Below are positions 1 to 8,905 of a stretch of 64,000 nt of DNA, piece by piece (position 1 is the stretch's first letter; each line of letters begins with the position of its first letter). The notes beneath the pieces are model-generated. The model saw only the letters and a program-made list of their open reading frames with translations, searched no databases and was not told where the DNA came from. Made by a program: the position numbers and the translations under genes. This stretch comes from Arthrobacter burdickii. GTDB lineage: Bacteria; Actinomycetota; Actinomycetes; Actinomycetales; Micrococcaceae. Location of the stretch: positions 496,001 through 560,000 of the forward strand of contig NZ_JAROCG010000001.1 in the NCBI RefSeq assembly GCF_030433645.1. The letters are read 5' to 3'.

Positions 1-710
1 CCGATGAAGTCCACCGCTGCCTGAGCGTCCGGGCCGCTCGCCTCGGCCGTGACCGTGCGGCCCTGACCGAGTCCGAGGCTCATGAGCAGCATCACCGACT
101 TCCCGTCGACGCCGTTCACCGTGACTTCCGCGTCGAGGTCCGCCAGTCCGGTGGCGAGCACCGCGGCCGGCCGGGCATGCAGTCCCATCTGGTTCGGCAG
201 CGTCCAGGAACCGCTGGCCGTCCGGCCCCCGGACGACGGCGACGTGCCGGGAGCCGCATCGCTCCCCGGCGCCGCTGCGGCGTGGGTGACGAAGGGCTCG
301 AGTTCCTCGGGCCGGATGGAGACGACCGCGCCCTCCGCGGCCCGCACCACCTCGTCGAGGGAGGAGCCGCCCTGCGCCTGGACGGCAGCCGCGACCGCCC
401 CCTCCACGAGGGCGGCCTGCGCGAGGCGGACCCGATCCCGTGCCGAGGGCTCGAGGAACTCGAGCACCATCTCGGCCGTCATGACGGCCGAGCCGAGATC
501 GGTCAGGACCACGACACCGTCGCCTCCCGACGCCTGCTCGATGCCTGCCTGCACGCGGTCGAAGCTCGTGCCGATGCGTACCGGGCCTTCGCCGTCGTCC
601 GCTCCCCCGGCGGCGACGAGGACGACGTCGGGCGCCATCTGCGCGGCGAGTTCGACGACGCCCTCCGCGATCTTCGCGCTGTGCGACACGATGACCAGGC
701 CGACGCTCAT
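1..710 (-). CDS. dhaM: DhaM, PTS phosphoryl-carrier subunit of dihydroxyacetone kinase (3' end outside window)
   Basis: This is the phosphoryl donor for the DhaK-DhaL kinase: it takes phosphate from the PTS and passes it to ADP bound on DhaL. About 236 codons are visible. The N-terminal domain opens with VGLVIVSHSAKIAEG, where His10 is the expected phosphorylation site of the mannose-type EIIA fold. After an Ala/Gly/Ser/Pro-rich linker an HPr-like domain starts near residue 168, with the NQMGLHARPA signature and phospho-His near residue 178. The reading frame is open to the window edge, so an additional EI-like domain cannot be excluded. Its ATG overlaps the dhaL TGA by four bases, implying translational coupling. 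Confidence 0.93.
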   Translation of the reverse strand, partial: MSVGLVIVSHSAKIAEGVVELAAQMAPDVVLVAAGGADDGEGPVRIGTSFDRVQAGIEQASGGDGVVVLTDLGSAVMTAEMVLEFLEPSARDRVRLAQAALVEGAVAAAVQAQGGSSLDEVVRAAEGAVVSIRPEELEPFVTHAAAAPGSDAAPGTSPSSGGRTASGSWTLPNQMGLHARPAAVLATGLADLDAEVTVNGVDGKSVMLLMSLGLGQGRTVTAEASGPDAQAAVDFI

Positions 711-1363
711 GCGATGCCTTCTCCCGCTGTCTCCGCAGCGGCCTGGAGGATCAGGGCGGTCGACACCGCCCCGGGATCCTGGTGGCCCGCGCTGCGTTCG
801 CCGAGGTAGCTCGCCCTGCCCTTGCGGGCGATCAGGGGCTCGGTGGCCACCGCTCCCGCATGGGCCGCATTGGCTGCGGCGGCGAGAACCTCGGGTGGGG
901 TTGCTCCCGCCTGGGCCGCGGTCTCGGCCGACTCGGTAGCCGGCGTCCAGGCGTCCACCATGGTCTTGTCGCCGACCTCGGCCTTGCCGCGAGCCACGAT
1001 GCCGTCACGGGCGGCCCGGATCATCCCGGCCGCGGCGGCCGCGTCGATCTCGCCGGCGTCCCCGAGCGAGGTCGCCGCACGCAGGAACGCCGTCCCGTAC
1101 AGCGGACCGGCTGCACCACCCACGGTGGACATCAGGGTCATGGCGACCTGCTTGAGCACGGCCGCCGGAGTGGCGGGAGCATCGCCGGCGTCGAGTTTGG
1201 CGACGACGGCGCTGAACCCCCGGTCCAGGTTCTCGCCGTGGTCGGCGTCGCCGATGACCCTGTCGAGATCGATCAGGAGGGCACGGTTCTCGGCCACCAC
1301 GCGGGCGGTCTCCTGCACCCACCGGAGGGCCCACTGCGTATCGAGGACAGCGGCCATCCTCAT
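707..1363 (-). CDS. dhaL: DhaL, ADP-binding subunit of PTS-dependent dihydroxyacetone kinase
   Basis: DhaL holds the ADP that is rephosphorylated by DhaM and transfers phosphate to dihydroxyacetone on DhaK. The protein is 218 aa, the usual size. The segment [19 protein letters not shown] carries the clustered Asp and His residues that bind the two magnesium ions, and [16 protein letters not shown] matches the nucleotide-binding helices. I chose the ATG that overlaps the dhaK stop as ATGA (1360-1363); longer readings run into dhaK codons. Middle gene of a tightly coupled dhaK-dhaL-dhaM operon. Confidence 0.94.
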   Translation of the reverse strand: MRMAAVLDTQWALRWVQETARVVAENRALLIDLDRVIGDADHGENLDRGFSAVVAKLDAGDAPATPAAVLKQVAMTLMSTVGGAAGPLYGTAFLRAATSLGDAGEIDAAAAAGMIRAARDGIVARGKAEVGDKTMVDAWTPATESAETAAQAGATPPEVLAAAANAAHAGAVATEPLIARKGRASYLGERSAGHQDPGAVSTALILQAAAETAGEGIA

Positions 1364-2361
1364 GCCCCCCATCGCAGGGCGGCCGTGCGGACGGGTGCGT
1401 CCCACAGATCGAGCATCTCGTCATCGACGCGCAGGATGGTCAGTGACGCACCCTGCATCTCGAGGGCGGTGATGTAGTTGCCCACGAGTGATCTCTCGAT
1501 CGTGACGCCGAGCCCCTCGAGCAGTTGCGCGACCTTCCGGAACACGATGTACAGCTCACTGGCGGGAGTCCCGCCCATGCCGTTGACCATCACGAGCGTC
1601 CTGTCCCCGGCGATCAGCCTGAGGTCGGCGACGATCGGCTGCAGCAGCCTCTGCGTGATGCCGTCGGCGTCCTCCATGGCGATCCGGTGCCGGCCCGGCT
1701 CCCCGTGGATGCCGATGCCGATCTCGATCTCGTCCTCGGCCAGGTCGAAACTGGGGACCCCGGCGTGCGGAACGGTGCAGGCGGCCAGGGCCACACCCAT
1801 GGAGCGCACGCTGTCGACGACGCGCTGGGCGACGGAGGCAACGCCGTCCAGGTCGTCGCCGCGTTCCGCTGCGGCGCCGGCGATGCGCTCCACGAAGACG
1901 GTCCCGCCGACGCCGCGCCTGCCCGCCGTGTACAGCGAGTCCTCGACGGCGACGTCGTCGTCGACGAGCACGGAACGCACGGTAACGCCCTCCGCCTCGG
2001 CCATCTCCGCGGCCGTCTCGAAGTTGAGGACGTCACCGGTGTAGTTCTTGATGATGTGCAGGACGCCCGCGCCGCCGTCGACGGCGGTGGTGGCGGGGAT
2101 GATCTGGTCCGGCGTCGGAGAGGTGAAGACGGCACCCGGCACCGCGGCGTCGAGCATCCCGAGTCCCACGAAGCCCGCGTGGAGGGGTTCATGGCCGCTT
2201 CCGCCCCCGGACACGAGGCCCACCTTGCCCTGCACGGGAGCATCCCTGCGGGTGATGAACAGGGGGTCCGGATGGACGGTGACGATGTCGGCGTGGGCAA
2301 TCCCGAATCCTTCGACGGACTCGTTGACCACGGCCTTGGGGTCATTGATGAGCTTCTTCAC
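1360..2361 (-). CDS. dhaK: DhaK, dihydroxyacetone-binding subunit of PTS-dependent kinase
   Basis: DhaK binds dihydroxyacetone covalently through a histidine and presents it for phosphorylation to dihydroxyacetone phosphate in the cytoplasm. The protein is 333 aa. SGGGSGHEP lies at residues 51-59, and GIGIHGEPG near residue 220 contains the histidine expected to form the hemiaminal with the substrate. The start is taken as the GTG at 2361 because AAGGAG stands eight bases upstream; in-frame starts further upstream lack this signal. First gene of dhaKLM; no regulator or glycerol dehydrogenase gene is visible nearby. Confidence 0.94.
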   Translation of the reverse strand: MKKLINDPKAVVNESVEGFGIAHADIVTVHPDPLFITRRDAPVQGKVGLVSGGGSGHEPLHAGFVGLGMLDAAVPGAVFTSPTPDQIIPATTAVDGGAGVLHIIKNYTGDVLNFETAAEMAEAEGVTVRSVLVDDDVAVEDSLYTAGRRGVGGTVFVERIAGAAAERGDDLDGVASVAQRVVDSVRSMGVALAACTVPHAGVPSFDLAEDEIEIGIGIHGEPGRHRIAMEDADGITQRLLQPIVADLRLIAGDRTLVMVNGMGGTPASELYIVFRKVAQLLEGLGVTIERSLVGNYITALEMQGASLTILRVDDEMLDLWDAPVRTAALRWGA

Positions 2362-2561
2362 GGCGACTGCTCCTTGACTGGGAACGGACATCTGACAGCC
2401 TGCAGCCCGTCCCGCGTGGACCACCCCGGCCACTGGACACGTTACCGCCCGTTCCTGCCGCTGCCTATAGCCCGGAGGCAGCCCCGGCACAGGCCGGAGA
2501 CCGGCCCGACGACCCGACCCGGGAACCGCTGGAGGGCGATCCCGGCGAACCGGTTAAACGC

Positions 2562-2597
2562 CTGAGGGAGGGCCCCCGGCAGGGTGCCCTCCCTCAG
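2562..2597 (-). terminator. Strong hairpin downstream of csbD
   Basis: CTGAGGGAGGGC and GCCCTCCCTCAG form a perfect 12-bp stem with a 12-base loop, 38 bases past the csbD stop. No clear U tract follows, which is common in high-GC actinobacteria. The 2362-2635 interval otherwise holds the dhaK leader; no further gene is seen. Confidence 0.7.
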
Positions 2598-2635
2598 ATC
2601 GCCGGGCGCACGATCAACGGTGCGGCCCGGATGGA

Positions 2636-2812
2636 TCAGCGTCCCTTGAACGCATCCTTGACGTTCTCGCCGGCGTCCTTGAGGCTCGAGCTCGCCTGGT
2701 CCTTGTGGCCTTCGGCTTCCAGGTTCTCGTCCCCGCTCGCCTTGCCGAGACCTTCCTTGATCTTTCCGCCCAGGCCTTCGCCCTTGTTCCCGATCTTGTC
2801 ATCCAGTCCCAT
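2636..2812 (-). CDS. CsbD family stress-response protein
   Basis: A small (58 aa), highly charged, glycine- and lysine-rich protein of the CsbD family. The core GNKGEGLGGKIKEGLGKASG followed by LEAEGHKDQASSSLKD fits the family consensus, in which the protein is largely helical or disordered and lacks catalytic residues. Family members are induced by general stress in Bacillus; their molecular role is not established. The ATG at 2812 is chosen because AAGGAGG lies at a proper distance; longer readings add a segment that does not resemble the family. The leader carries an 18-bp palindrome and the -10 hexamer TATAGT further upstream. Confidence 0.88.
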   Translation of the reverse strand: MGLDDKIGNKGEGLGGKIKEGLGKASGDENLEAEGHKDQASSSLKDAGENVKDAFKGR

Positions 2813-2841
2813 GATGCGGACCTCCTTCAACTCGGTGTACA

Positions 2842-2859
2842 GCCACCGGTACCGGTGGC
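2842..2859. promoter_or_regulatory. 18-bp perfect palindrome in the csbD leader
   Basis: GCCACCGGT is followed directly by its reverse complement ACCGGTGGC, with no spacer. It lies 30 bases upstream of the csbD ATG and about 35 bases downstream of a candidate -10 hexamer (TATAGT on the minus strand, 2895-2900). A stem without a loop is a poor terminator, so a protein binding site is more likely. The bound protein is unknown. Confidence 0.5.
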
Positions 2860-2894
2860 CTGCCAGCGCCGCCAACGCGATGCTAAGCAGTCTT

Positions 2895-2900
2895 ACTATA
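2895..2900 (-). promoter_or_regulatory. Candidate csbD -10 hexamer
   Basis: TATAGT on the minus strand is a near-consensus -10 element about 83 bases upstream of the csbD start. No convincing -35 was found at 16-18 bases spacing (GGCGTT lies there), so the sigma factor is open. Confidence 0.4.
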
Positions 2901-2943
2901 TGCACGCGGGCCTGCCGAACGCCAGCCTGCGGCGGGAGGGTCC

Positions 2944-3453
2944 TCAGAGTCGCCGGATCATCCGCGTATTGCCGAGGGTGTTGGGCTTGACCCGGGCGAG
3001 GTCCAGGAACTCGGCGATGCCCTCGTCGTGGGACCGGAGGAGTTCGGAATATGTCTGGGGGTCGACGGCGGACTGGTCGGCCATGACCTCGAAGCCGTGG
3101 CGCTGGAAGAAACCGACCTCGAACGTCAGGCAGAAGACCCTGCTCACGCCGAAAGCCCGCGCCTCCTCGAGGAGTTCCTCCACGAGTGCGTGGCCCACGC
3201 CGTGGCCGCGGGCTGCGGGCGAGGTCGCGAGGGTGCGCACCTCCGCAAGGTCCTCCCAGATGATGTGCAGCGCCCCGCAGCCGAGCACCTCACCGCCGTC
3301 GGACTCCGCGATGCGGAACTCCGGGAGACCCTCGTAGTAGGCCACCGTCTCCTTCGCGATCAGGATGCGCTCCTCGGCGAGCGGCGCGACGAGCGACTTG
3401 ATGGCGGGGACGTCCGCGGTGCGTGCGGGACGGATGGTGAAGGGCAGCGTCAT
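2944..3453 (-). CDS. ArgA-like GNAT amino-acid N-acetyltransferase
   Basis: A 169-aa GNAT-fold acetyltransferase. Acetyl-CoA-binding motif A is visible as VRTLATSPAARGHGVGHALVEELLEEA (residues about 75-100), and FFQRHGFEVM is the typical motif B. The N-terminal IRPARTADVPAIKSLV and the LxEV-like strand before motif A resemble the short actinobacterial N-acetylglutamate synthases, which catalyse the first step of arginine synthesis. No arg gene is adjacent, so the substrate is inferred from family resemblance only. No Shine-Dalgarno is present; TAGAGT stands seven bases before the ATG, suggesting a leaderless mRNA. Confidence 0.78.
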   Translation of the reverse strand: MTLPFTIRPARTADVPAIKSLVAPLAEERILIAKETVAYYEGLPEFRIAESDGGEVLGCGALHIIWEDLAEVRTLATSPAARGHGVGHALVEELLEEARAFGVSRVFCLTFEVGFFQRHGFEVMADQSAVDPQTYSELLRSHDEGIAEFLDLARVKPNTLGNTRMIRRL

Positions 3454-3488
3454 TCGACCCACTCTACAAACCACCGCCCCGCCCGTGC

Positions 3489-5513
3489 CTACAGGCCCAG
3501 CTCCGACGGGAGGTCGCGCTCCTCCCCGAGGACGTGGGACGCGAGGAAGGCCTCGACGACGCCGTACCAGATCCTGGCGTGCTGCGGCTTGAGGATCCAG
3601 TGGTTCTCGTCCGGGAAGTACAGGAACCGGTGGGGCGTCCTGCCCTCGTCGTCGGCCGGGAGCTTCGACGCGGAAAGCAGCTCGTACCAGAGCCGCAGCC
3701 CCTCGCCGATCGGGACGCGGTAGTCCTTGTCCCCGTGGATGACGAGCATCGGTGTGCTGATGTTCGCCACGTGGTGGTGCGGGGAGTTCTCGCTCATCAT
3801 GTCCGGCGTCATCTCCCGCTCCCAGTAGTACGCGGCGTCGGTCGTGGGCCCGAACTGGTCCAGTGCCCACAGGCTCGCGTGCGTGACGATCGCCGCGAAG
3901 CGGTCGGTGTGCCCGGCGACCCAGTTCGCCATGTAGCCGCCGAAGCTGCCGCCCATGGCAGCGACGCGGGTCCCGTCGATGTCGTCCCGCGCCACCAGGC
4001 CGTCGGTGGCGGCCATGAGGTCGGTGTAGGGAGCGCCGCCCCACTGGCCCCACCCGCGGTCCACCATGTGCTGGCCGTATCCCGTGGACAGTGCGGGATC
4101 GGGCAGGAGGACGGCGTAACCCCGGGCTGCCATGATCCAGGGCGACCAGCGCCACGTCCAGGCGTTCCACGAACCGATCGGGCCGCCGTGGATCCACAGC
4201 AGCGCCGGGACCGGAGCGCCGGCCGAGGCGCCGTCGGGCAGCACGAGCCAGGACCTCACCGGCTGGCCGTCCTCCCCCGCCGACTCCACGCGTTCGAGCG
4301 AACCGGGGAGCTCGGGGCGTTCAGCGGGGTTGGGAAGCCGCTCGGTGGATCCGGAGGCGAGGTCGATCCGGACGACCTCGGGCGGGAACAGGTAGGAGCT
4401 GCGGAGGGCGTACGCACTCCTGCCGTCCGGGGACACCCGGACGTCCGTATAGGCTGCGGCGTCCTCCGTCACGCGGCGCACGGCACCGGTGGACACGTCG
4501 ATCACGAACACGGGGGCGGACCCGTCGTCGTCCGCGGTGACCACGAGGGCCGAGCCGTCGGGCAGCCATGCGGCAGGAGACGGCCAGCGATCCCACTCCC
4601 CGGCGAGTTCGGAGGGCTCGCCTCCCTCGAGGGGAAGCAGGAGCAGGCTCGTGCGGGGTGGGAGGTCGGCCCTGGTGCGCCGGTCCCTGATCACCGCGAG
4701 GTACCGGCCGTCGGGGCTCACGGGACCGGGCGCGTAGTCGTTCCCGCGGTCGTCCAGCAGCACGACGGATTCCTTCGTGGCGACGTCGACCCGCACGAGC
4801 ACCGTCCGCTCGGAGCCCCGCTCCTCCGGAACCGTGAGGGAGGTGAAGAGCGCCGAACCGTCGGGGCTGAGGACGGGATGGGCATCCCGGAGGCCGCCGC
4901 GCGCGGAGGGGATGAGATCGGCGAGGGACCGATCGCCGTCCTCGCCGAGGTCCTGCAGCCCGAAGTACCGCGGCTCCTCCGGCCCGAGGTCGGCGTCCCA
5001 GTACCGGACCGGATAGCCCGAGTGGAGGACTGCGGCGACGCCCGCTTCCTTGCGTGCCTTGCGGCGCTCGGCGTCGTCCTCCTCGTTCGCCGAACCGGCC
5101 AGGACGGTCCCGGTGACCACGACGACGTCGGCCGCCTCCGCGGTGGCCACCCCTCCCACACCGCCCTCGCGCGTCAGGAGCAACGAGGACTCCCCTCCGG
5201 ACGCGGGCAGGCGCCACAGGGCCGGGCGCTTCTCGCCGTCGGCGTCGTCCGGGTCGGGACGCGCCGACGTGAAGAGCAGGTCCCCGCTCGGGAGGAATGC
5301 CGCCCCGGACTCGCCCTCGGAACTGCGGGTCAGACGGCGGGCGGGCTGCCCGCCGGCCGGGTCGACCTCCCACAGCGCGGTCTGGTACGCGGTCTTCTTG
5401 GGGTTGAGGGTGGCGACGGACGTGACGAGGCGCGTGCCTTCCCGGTTGAGGACGAGCCCGCTGAGGCGGGGCAGGGCGACGAAATCCTCGAGGGAGGAGA
5501 AGGGGGTGGTCAT
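3489..5513 (-). CDS. S9 family (prolyl oligopeptidase-type) serine peptidase
   Basis: A 674-aa cytoplasmic peptidase with an N-terminal seven-bladed propeller (about residues 1-410, repeated blocks such as SPDGRYLAV and SPDGRSAYAL) and a C-terminal alpha/beta-hydrolase domain. The catalytic triad is visible: Ser in GGSFGGYM, Asp in IHGDKDYRVP, and His in DENHWI. The arrangement fits acylaminoacyl-peptidases and dipeptidyl aminopeptidases, which cleave short peptides. No signal peptide is present. It lies 35 bases downstream of the acetyltransferase on the same strand, but it is transcribed first. TAGAGA stands six bases before the ATG. Confidence 0.88.
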   Translation of the reverse strand: MTTPFSSLEDFVALPRLSGLVLNREGTRLVTSVATLNPKKTAYQTALWEVDPAGGQPARRLTRSSEGESGAAFLPSGDLLFTSARPDPDDADGEKRPALWRLPASGGESSLLLTREGGVGGVATAEAADVVVVTGTVLAGSANEEDDAERRKARKEAGVAAVLHSGYPVRYWDADLGPEEPRYFGLQDLGEDGDRSLADLIPSARGGLRDAHPVLSPDGSALFTSLTVPEERGSERTVLVRVDVATKESVVLLDDRGNDYAPGPVSPDGRYLAVIRDRRTRADLPPRTSLLLLPLEGGEPSELAGEWDRWPSPAAWLPDGSALVVTADDDGSAPVFVIDVSTGAVRRVTEDAAAYTDVRVSPDGRSAYALRSSYLFPPEVVRIDLASGSTERLPNPAERPELPGSLERVESAGEDGQPVRSWLVLPDGASAGAPVPALLWIHGGPIGSWNAWTWRWSPWIMAARGYAVLLPDPALSTGYGQHMVDRGWGQWGGAPYTDLMAATDGLVARDDIDGTRVAAMGGSFGGYMANWVAGHTDRFAAIVTHASLWALDQFGPTTDAAYYWEREMTPDMMSENSPHHHVANISTPMLVIHGDKDYRVPIGEGLRLWYELLSASKLPADDEGRTPHRFLYFPDENHWILKPQHARIWYGVVEAFLASHVLGEERDLPSELGL

Positions 5514-5600
5514 GCGTCATCTCTACCACCGCGGATGGGCACCGTTCCACCTTTCGGAAAAATCAGTTGCCGAGGGTACCGATTCTCCTGCTCCCGTTAA

Positions 5601-5637
5601 CGACGGAACCCGCCCTGGTGACCAGGACGGGTTCGTC
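5601..5637 (-). terminator. Terminator-like hairpin after clpC
   Basis: AACCCGcCCTGG and CCAGGaCGGGTT pair around the loop TGA with one mismatch, and the flanking CGACG/CGTCG extends the stem past a bulge. It lies 22 bases beyond the clpC stop codon. Confidence 0.65.
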
Positions 5638-5658
5638 GTATCTCAGATGCTGCTGGTA

Positions 5659-8166
5659 CTACTCCAGGACAGTGGCCTCGAGCGCGGCCGGGGCGTCCTC
5701 GATCTCCTTGGGGGCGCCGTGTCCCACGAAGGTGAAGCGTGCATCCACGCCCTCGCCCTCGACGTCCACGTCGACGCGCTCTCCCGACTTCAGCTCGCCG
5801 AAGAGGATCTTCTCCGAGAGCTGGTCCTCGATCTCGCGCTGGATGGTGCGGCGCAGCGGCCGCGCTCCCATCGCAGGATCGTAACCGCGGGTCGCAAGGA
5901 GCACCTTGGCCGCGGGGGTGAGCTCGATCGTCATGCCCTTGTCCGCCATGCGGCGGCTGAGGCGCTCGAGGAACAGGTCCACGATCTGGACGATCTCGTC
6001 CTGCGTGAGCTGCGGGAACACCACGGTGTCATCGACACGGTTGAGGAACTCGGGCCGGAAGTGCTGCTTGAGCTCCTCCTGCACCTTCGCCTTCATCCGG
6101 TTGTAGCTCGTCTGGGTGTCGGTGCCGGACTGGAAGCCCGTCATGACGCCCTTCGAGATGTCGCGGGTTCCGAGGTTGGTGGTCATGATGATCACCGTGT
6201 TCTTGAAGTCCACCATGCGGCCCTGGCTGTCCGTCAGGCGGCCGTCCTCGAGGATCTGCAGGAGCGAGTTGAAGAGGTCGGCGTGTGCCTTCTCCACCTC
6301 GTCGAACAGCACCACGGAGAACGGCTTGCGGCGGACCTTCTCGGTGAGCTGTCCGCCCTCCTCGTAGCCCACGTAGCCCGGAGGGGCACCGAAGAGCCGC
6401 GAGACGGTGTGCTTCTCGGAGTACTCGGACATGTCGAGGGTGATGAGGGCATCCTCTTCACCGAACAGGAACTCCGCGAGTGCCTTGGCGAGCTCCGTCT
6501 TACCGACACCGGTGGGACCGGCGAAGATGAAGGAACCACCGGGACGCTTCGGGTCCTTGAGGCCGGCACGCGTACGGCGGATCGCCTGCGAGATGGCCTT
6601 GATGGCCTCGTTCTGTCCGATGACGCGCTTGTGCAGTTCGGCTTCCATGTTGAGCAGTCGCGAGGATTCCGCCTCGGTCAGCTTGAACACGGGGATGCCG
6701 GTCGAGTTGGCGAGCACCTCGGCGATGAGTTCCTCATCGACCTCCGCGATGTCGTCCAGCCCGCCGGACTTCCAACGGCGCTCCTTGTCGCTGCGCTCGT
6801 CGTGGAGCTTCTGCTCCTTGTCGCGCAGCGCCGCAGCACCCTCGAAGTCCTGGGAGTCGATGGCCGACTCCTTCTCGCGCTTGACGTCCGCGATGCGCTC
6901 GTCGATCTCCTTGAGCTCCGGCGGCGCGGTCATCCGACGGATGCGCAGGCGCGCTCCCGCCTCGTCGATGAGGTCGATCGCCTTGTCCGGCAGGAAGCGG
7001 TCCGAGATGTAGCGCTCGGCCAGCGTCGCCGCGCTGGACAGGGCGCCGTCGGTGATCGAGACGCGGTGGTGCGCCTCGTAGCGGTCGCGCAGGCCCTTGA
7101 GGATCTCGATCGCGTGCGCCACGGAGGGCTCGGCGACCTGGATCGGCTGGAAACGGCGCTCGAGGGCGGCGTCCTTCTCGATGTGCTTGCGGTACTCGTC
7201 CAGGGTGGTGGCACCGATGGTCTGGAGTTCACCGCGGGCGAGCATGGGCTTCAGGATCGACGCCGCATCGATGGCACCCTCGGCGGCACCTGCGCCGACG
7301 AGGGTGTGGATCTCATCGATGAACAGGATGATGTCGCCGCGGGTGCGGATCTCCTTGAGGACCTTCTTCAGGCGCTCCTCGAAGTCACCGCGGTAGCGGG
7401 AGCCTGCGACGAGGGACCCGAGGTCCAGCGTGTACAGCTGCTTGTCCTTGATGGTCTCCGGGACGTCGCCGCGCACGATCGCCTGGGCGAGGCCCTCGAC
7501 GACGGCGGTCTTGCCGACCCCGGGCTCACCGATCAGGACAGGGTTGTTCTTGGTGCGGCGGGAGAGGACCTGCATGACGCGTTCCATCTCCTTCTCGCGC
7601 CCGATGACGGGATCGAGTTTCGACTCACGCGCTGCCTGCGTCAGGTTCCGGCCGAACTGGTCCAGCACGACGGAGCCTGCGGGCGTTCCCTCCTGCTGGG
7701 GGCCGCCGGTCGCAGCCGGCTCCTTGCCCTGGTAGCCGGACAGCAGCTGGATGACCTGCTGGCGGACACGGTTGAGGTCTGCGCCGAGCTTCACGAGGAC
7801 CTGCGCGGCGACGCCCTCACCCTCGCGGATGAGACCGAGCAGGATGTGCTCGGTACCGATGTAGTTGTGGCCGAGCTGGAGTGCTTCCCGCAGGGAGAGC
7901 TCCAGTACCTTCTTGGCCCGGGGGGTGAAGGGGATGTGGCCGGACGGGGCCTGCTGGCCCTGCCCGATGATCTCCTGAACCTGTTCCCTCACGGCACCCA
8001 GCGAGATGCTGAGCGACTCCAGGGCCTTTGCGGCAACACCCTCGCCCTCGTGGATCAGGCCAAGCAGGATGTGCTCGGTGCCGATGTAATTGTGGTTGAG
8101 CATGCGGGCCTCTTCCTGGGCCAGCACAACAACTCGACGGGCACGATCTGTAAATCTCTCAAACAT
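5659..8166 (-). CDS. clpC: ClpC, AAA+ unfoldase of the ClpCP protease
   Basis: An 835-aa Hsp100 protein that unfolds substrates and feeds them to ClpP. Two Clp-N repeats occupy about residues 1-140 ([13 protein letters not shown] occurs twice). The first AAA+ module has Walker A GEPGVGKT and Walker [15 protein letters not shown]-like middle segment follows near residues 420-460. The second module has GPTGVGKT and [10 protein letters not shown]. The C-terminus ends after the D2 small domain ([15 protein letters not shown]), with a short acidic tail. The ATG at 8166 has AGGAG ten bases upstream; the in-frame GTG nine bases earlier is too close to it. A ClgR-like box lies upstream. Confidence 0.97.
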   Translation of the reverse strand: MFERFTDRARRVVVLAQEEARMLNHNYIGTEHILLGLIHEGEGVAAKALESLSISLGAVREQVQEIIGQGQQAPSGHIPFTPRAKKVLELSLREALQLGHNYIGTEHILLGLIREGEGVAAQVLVKLGADLNRVRQQVIQLLSGYQGKEPAATGGPQQEGTPAGSVVLDQFGRNLTQAARESKLDPVIGREKEMERVMQVLSRRTKNNPVLIGEPGVGKTAVVEGLAQAIVRGDVPETIKDKQLYTLDLGSLVAGSRYRGDFEERLKKVLKEIRTRGDIILFIDEIHTLVGAGAAEGAIDAASILKPMLARGELQTIGATTLDEYRKHIEKDAALERRFQPIQVAEPSVAHAIEILKGLRDRYEAHHRVSITDGALSSAATLAERYISDRFLPDKAIDLIDEAGARLRIRRMTAPPELKEIDERIADVKREKESAIDSQDFEGAAALRDKEQKLHDERSDKERRWKSGGLDDIAEVDEELIAEVLANSTGIPVFKLTEAESSRLLNMEAELHKRVIGQNEAIKAISQAIRRTRAGLKDPKRPGGSFIFAGPTGVGKTELAKALAEFLFGEEDALITLDMSEYSEKHTVSRLFGAPPGYVGYEEGGQLTEKVRRKPFSVVLFDEVEKAHADLFNSLLQILEDGRLTDSQGRMVDFKNTVIIMTTNLGTRDISKGVMTGFQSGTDTQTSYNRMKAKVQEELKQHFRPEFLNRVDDTVVFPQLTQDEIVQIVDLFLERLSRRMADKGMTIELTPAAKVLLATRGYDPAMGARPLRRTIQREIEDQLSEKILFGELKSGERVDVDVEGEGVDARFTFVGHGAPKEIEDAPAALEATVLE

Positions 8167-8198
8167 GAGACACACACTCCTAGCTAACGCGTATTTCG

Positions 8199-8249
8199 AT
8201 GCTACGGGTACGGGATGTGCTTTGGGTGCGTGTTCGCCACAGGCGAGAT
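8199..8249 (-). promoter_or_regulatory. clpC promoter with ClgR-like operator
   Basis: On the minus strand ATCTCGCCTGTGGCGAAC (8249-8232) closely matches the ClgR consensus known from Corynebacterium (WNNWCGCYNANRGCGWWS), with a mismatch at the central A. TAGCAT at 8204-8199 is a plausible -10, placing the operator centre near -49, a normal activator position. ClgR activates clp genes in actinobacteria; its control here is inferred from the motif. Confidence 0.55.
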
Positions 8250-8251
8250 AA

Positions 8252-8275
8252 CGCCGAAGGGCTTCCCCTCCGGCG
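8252..8275 (-). terminator. Hairpin after lsr2
   Basis: CGCCGAAGGG and CCCTCCGGCG form a 10-bp stem with one mismatch around the loop CTTC, 15 bases past the lsr2 stop. It separates lsr2 transcription from the clpC promoter. Confidence 0.6.
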
Positions 8276-8289
8276 CCGCCCGGGGGTGG

Positions 8290-8619
8290 TCAGCGCTGTG
8301 CGGCGCGGTATGCCTCCACGATTTCGCTGTTGACACGGCCGCGGGAGGAGACGTTGTAGCCGTTCTCCTTGGCCCACTCGCGGATCTGCGCGGCTTCCTG
8401 GTTGCGGGACGGGGCCGGGGCGCTGGGGCGCTGCTGCTTCGAGGAGTTGCTGCGGCGGGCTGCGCCGACGTATTCCGCGAGGGCAGAACGGAGCTCCGAG
8501 GCGTGCTCCTCCGAGAGGTCGATTTCGTATTGCACGCCGTCGAGGCCGAAGCGCACCGTCTCGTCGGCTTCTTCGCCGTCGATGTCATCGATGAGAATGA
8601 TCTTTACCTTCTGCGCCAC
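8290..8619 (-). CDS. lsr2: Lsr2, nucleoid-associated xenogeneic silencer
   Basis: Lsr2 (109 aa) bridges DNA and binds AT-rich minor grooves, silencing horizontally acquired genes. The N-terminal oligomerisation half begins MAQKVKIILIDDIDGEEADETV, followed by a basic linker rich in Ser, Lys and Pro. The C-terminal DNA-binding domain contains REWAKENGYNVSSRGRVNSEIVEAY, where SSRGR corresponds to the AT-hook-like RGR motif. The GTG start has AGGAG six bases upstream. It has its own promoter, described separately. Confidence 0.96.
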   Translation of the reverse strand: MAQKVKIILIDDIDGEEADETVRFGLDGVQYEIDLSEEHASELRSALAEYVGAARRSNSSKQQRPSAPAPSRNQEAAQIREWAKENGYNVSSRGRVNSEIVEAYRAAQR

Positions 8620-8664
8620 AATGCTCTCCTAATTGGTTCCTCGATATCAATGCCCCCTGAAATG

Positions 8665-8693
8665 AGTATGGGCCACTATTCAATCGAGGTCAA
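8665..8693 (-). promoter_or_regulatory. lsr2 promoter
   Basis: On the minus strand TTGACC (8693-8688) and CATACT (8670-8665) are separated by exactly 17 bases, close to the SigA consensus. The start site would fall near 8658, giving a leader of about 40 bases before the lsr2 GTG. Confidence 0.6.
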
Positions 8694-8705
8694 AGAAGGG
8701 CATTT

Positions 8706-8903
8706 CTAACCGGGGTCGATTTCCTGATCGTCATTCTTTTCCCGCGTCGCCTCGCGGTTCCGCGCGTCCTCGGCATCCTGCATTTCCTCCGCACGTGCCA
8801 TGGCCTCGCGCTCCGCGCGGTCCGCATTGAATATGGCCTTGATCACGAAGTAGAAAATCACCGCCAAGCAGGCTGATGGTAGGAGGACCGCAACATATTC
8901 CAC
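8706..8903 (-). CDS. Small single-pass membrane protein
   Basis: A 65-aa protein not assigned to a named family. Residues about 4-24 (VAVLLPSACLAVIFYFVIKAI) form one transmembrane segment. The rest is a strongly charged, probably helical cytoplasmic tail rich in Arg, Glu and Asp. The GTG start lies two bases past the lysS TAG, so it is translationally linked to lysS. The ordinary codon use and conserved position argue that it is a real gene; function unknown. Confidence 0.68.
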   Translation of the reverse strand: MEYVAVLLPSACLAVIFYFVIKAIFNADRAEREAMARAEEMQDAEDARNREATREKNDDQEIDPG

Positions 8904-8905
8904 GG

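Noticed and set aside
5050..8187. A 1045-codon open frame on the plus strand opposite clpC
   Set aside because: It is the antisense shadow of clpC caused by high GC at third positions; the translation has no known domain and biased Leu/Asp/Arg composition.
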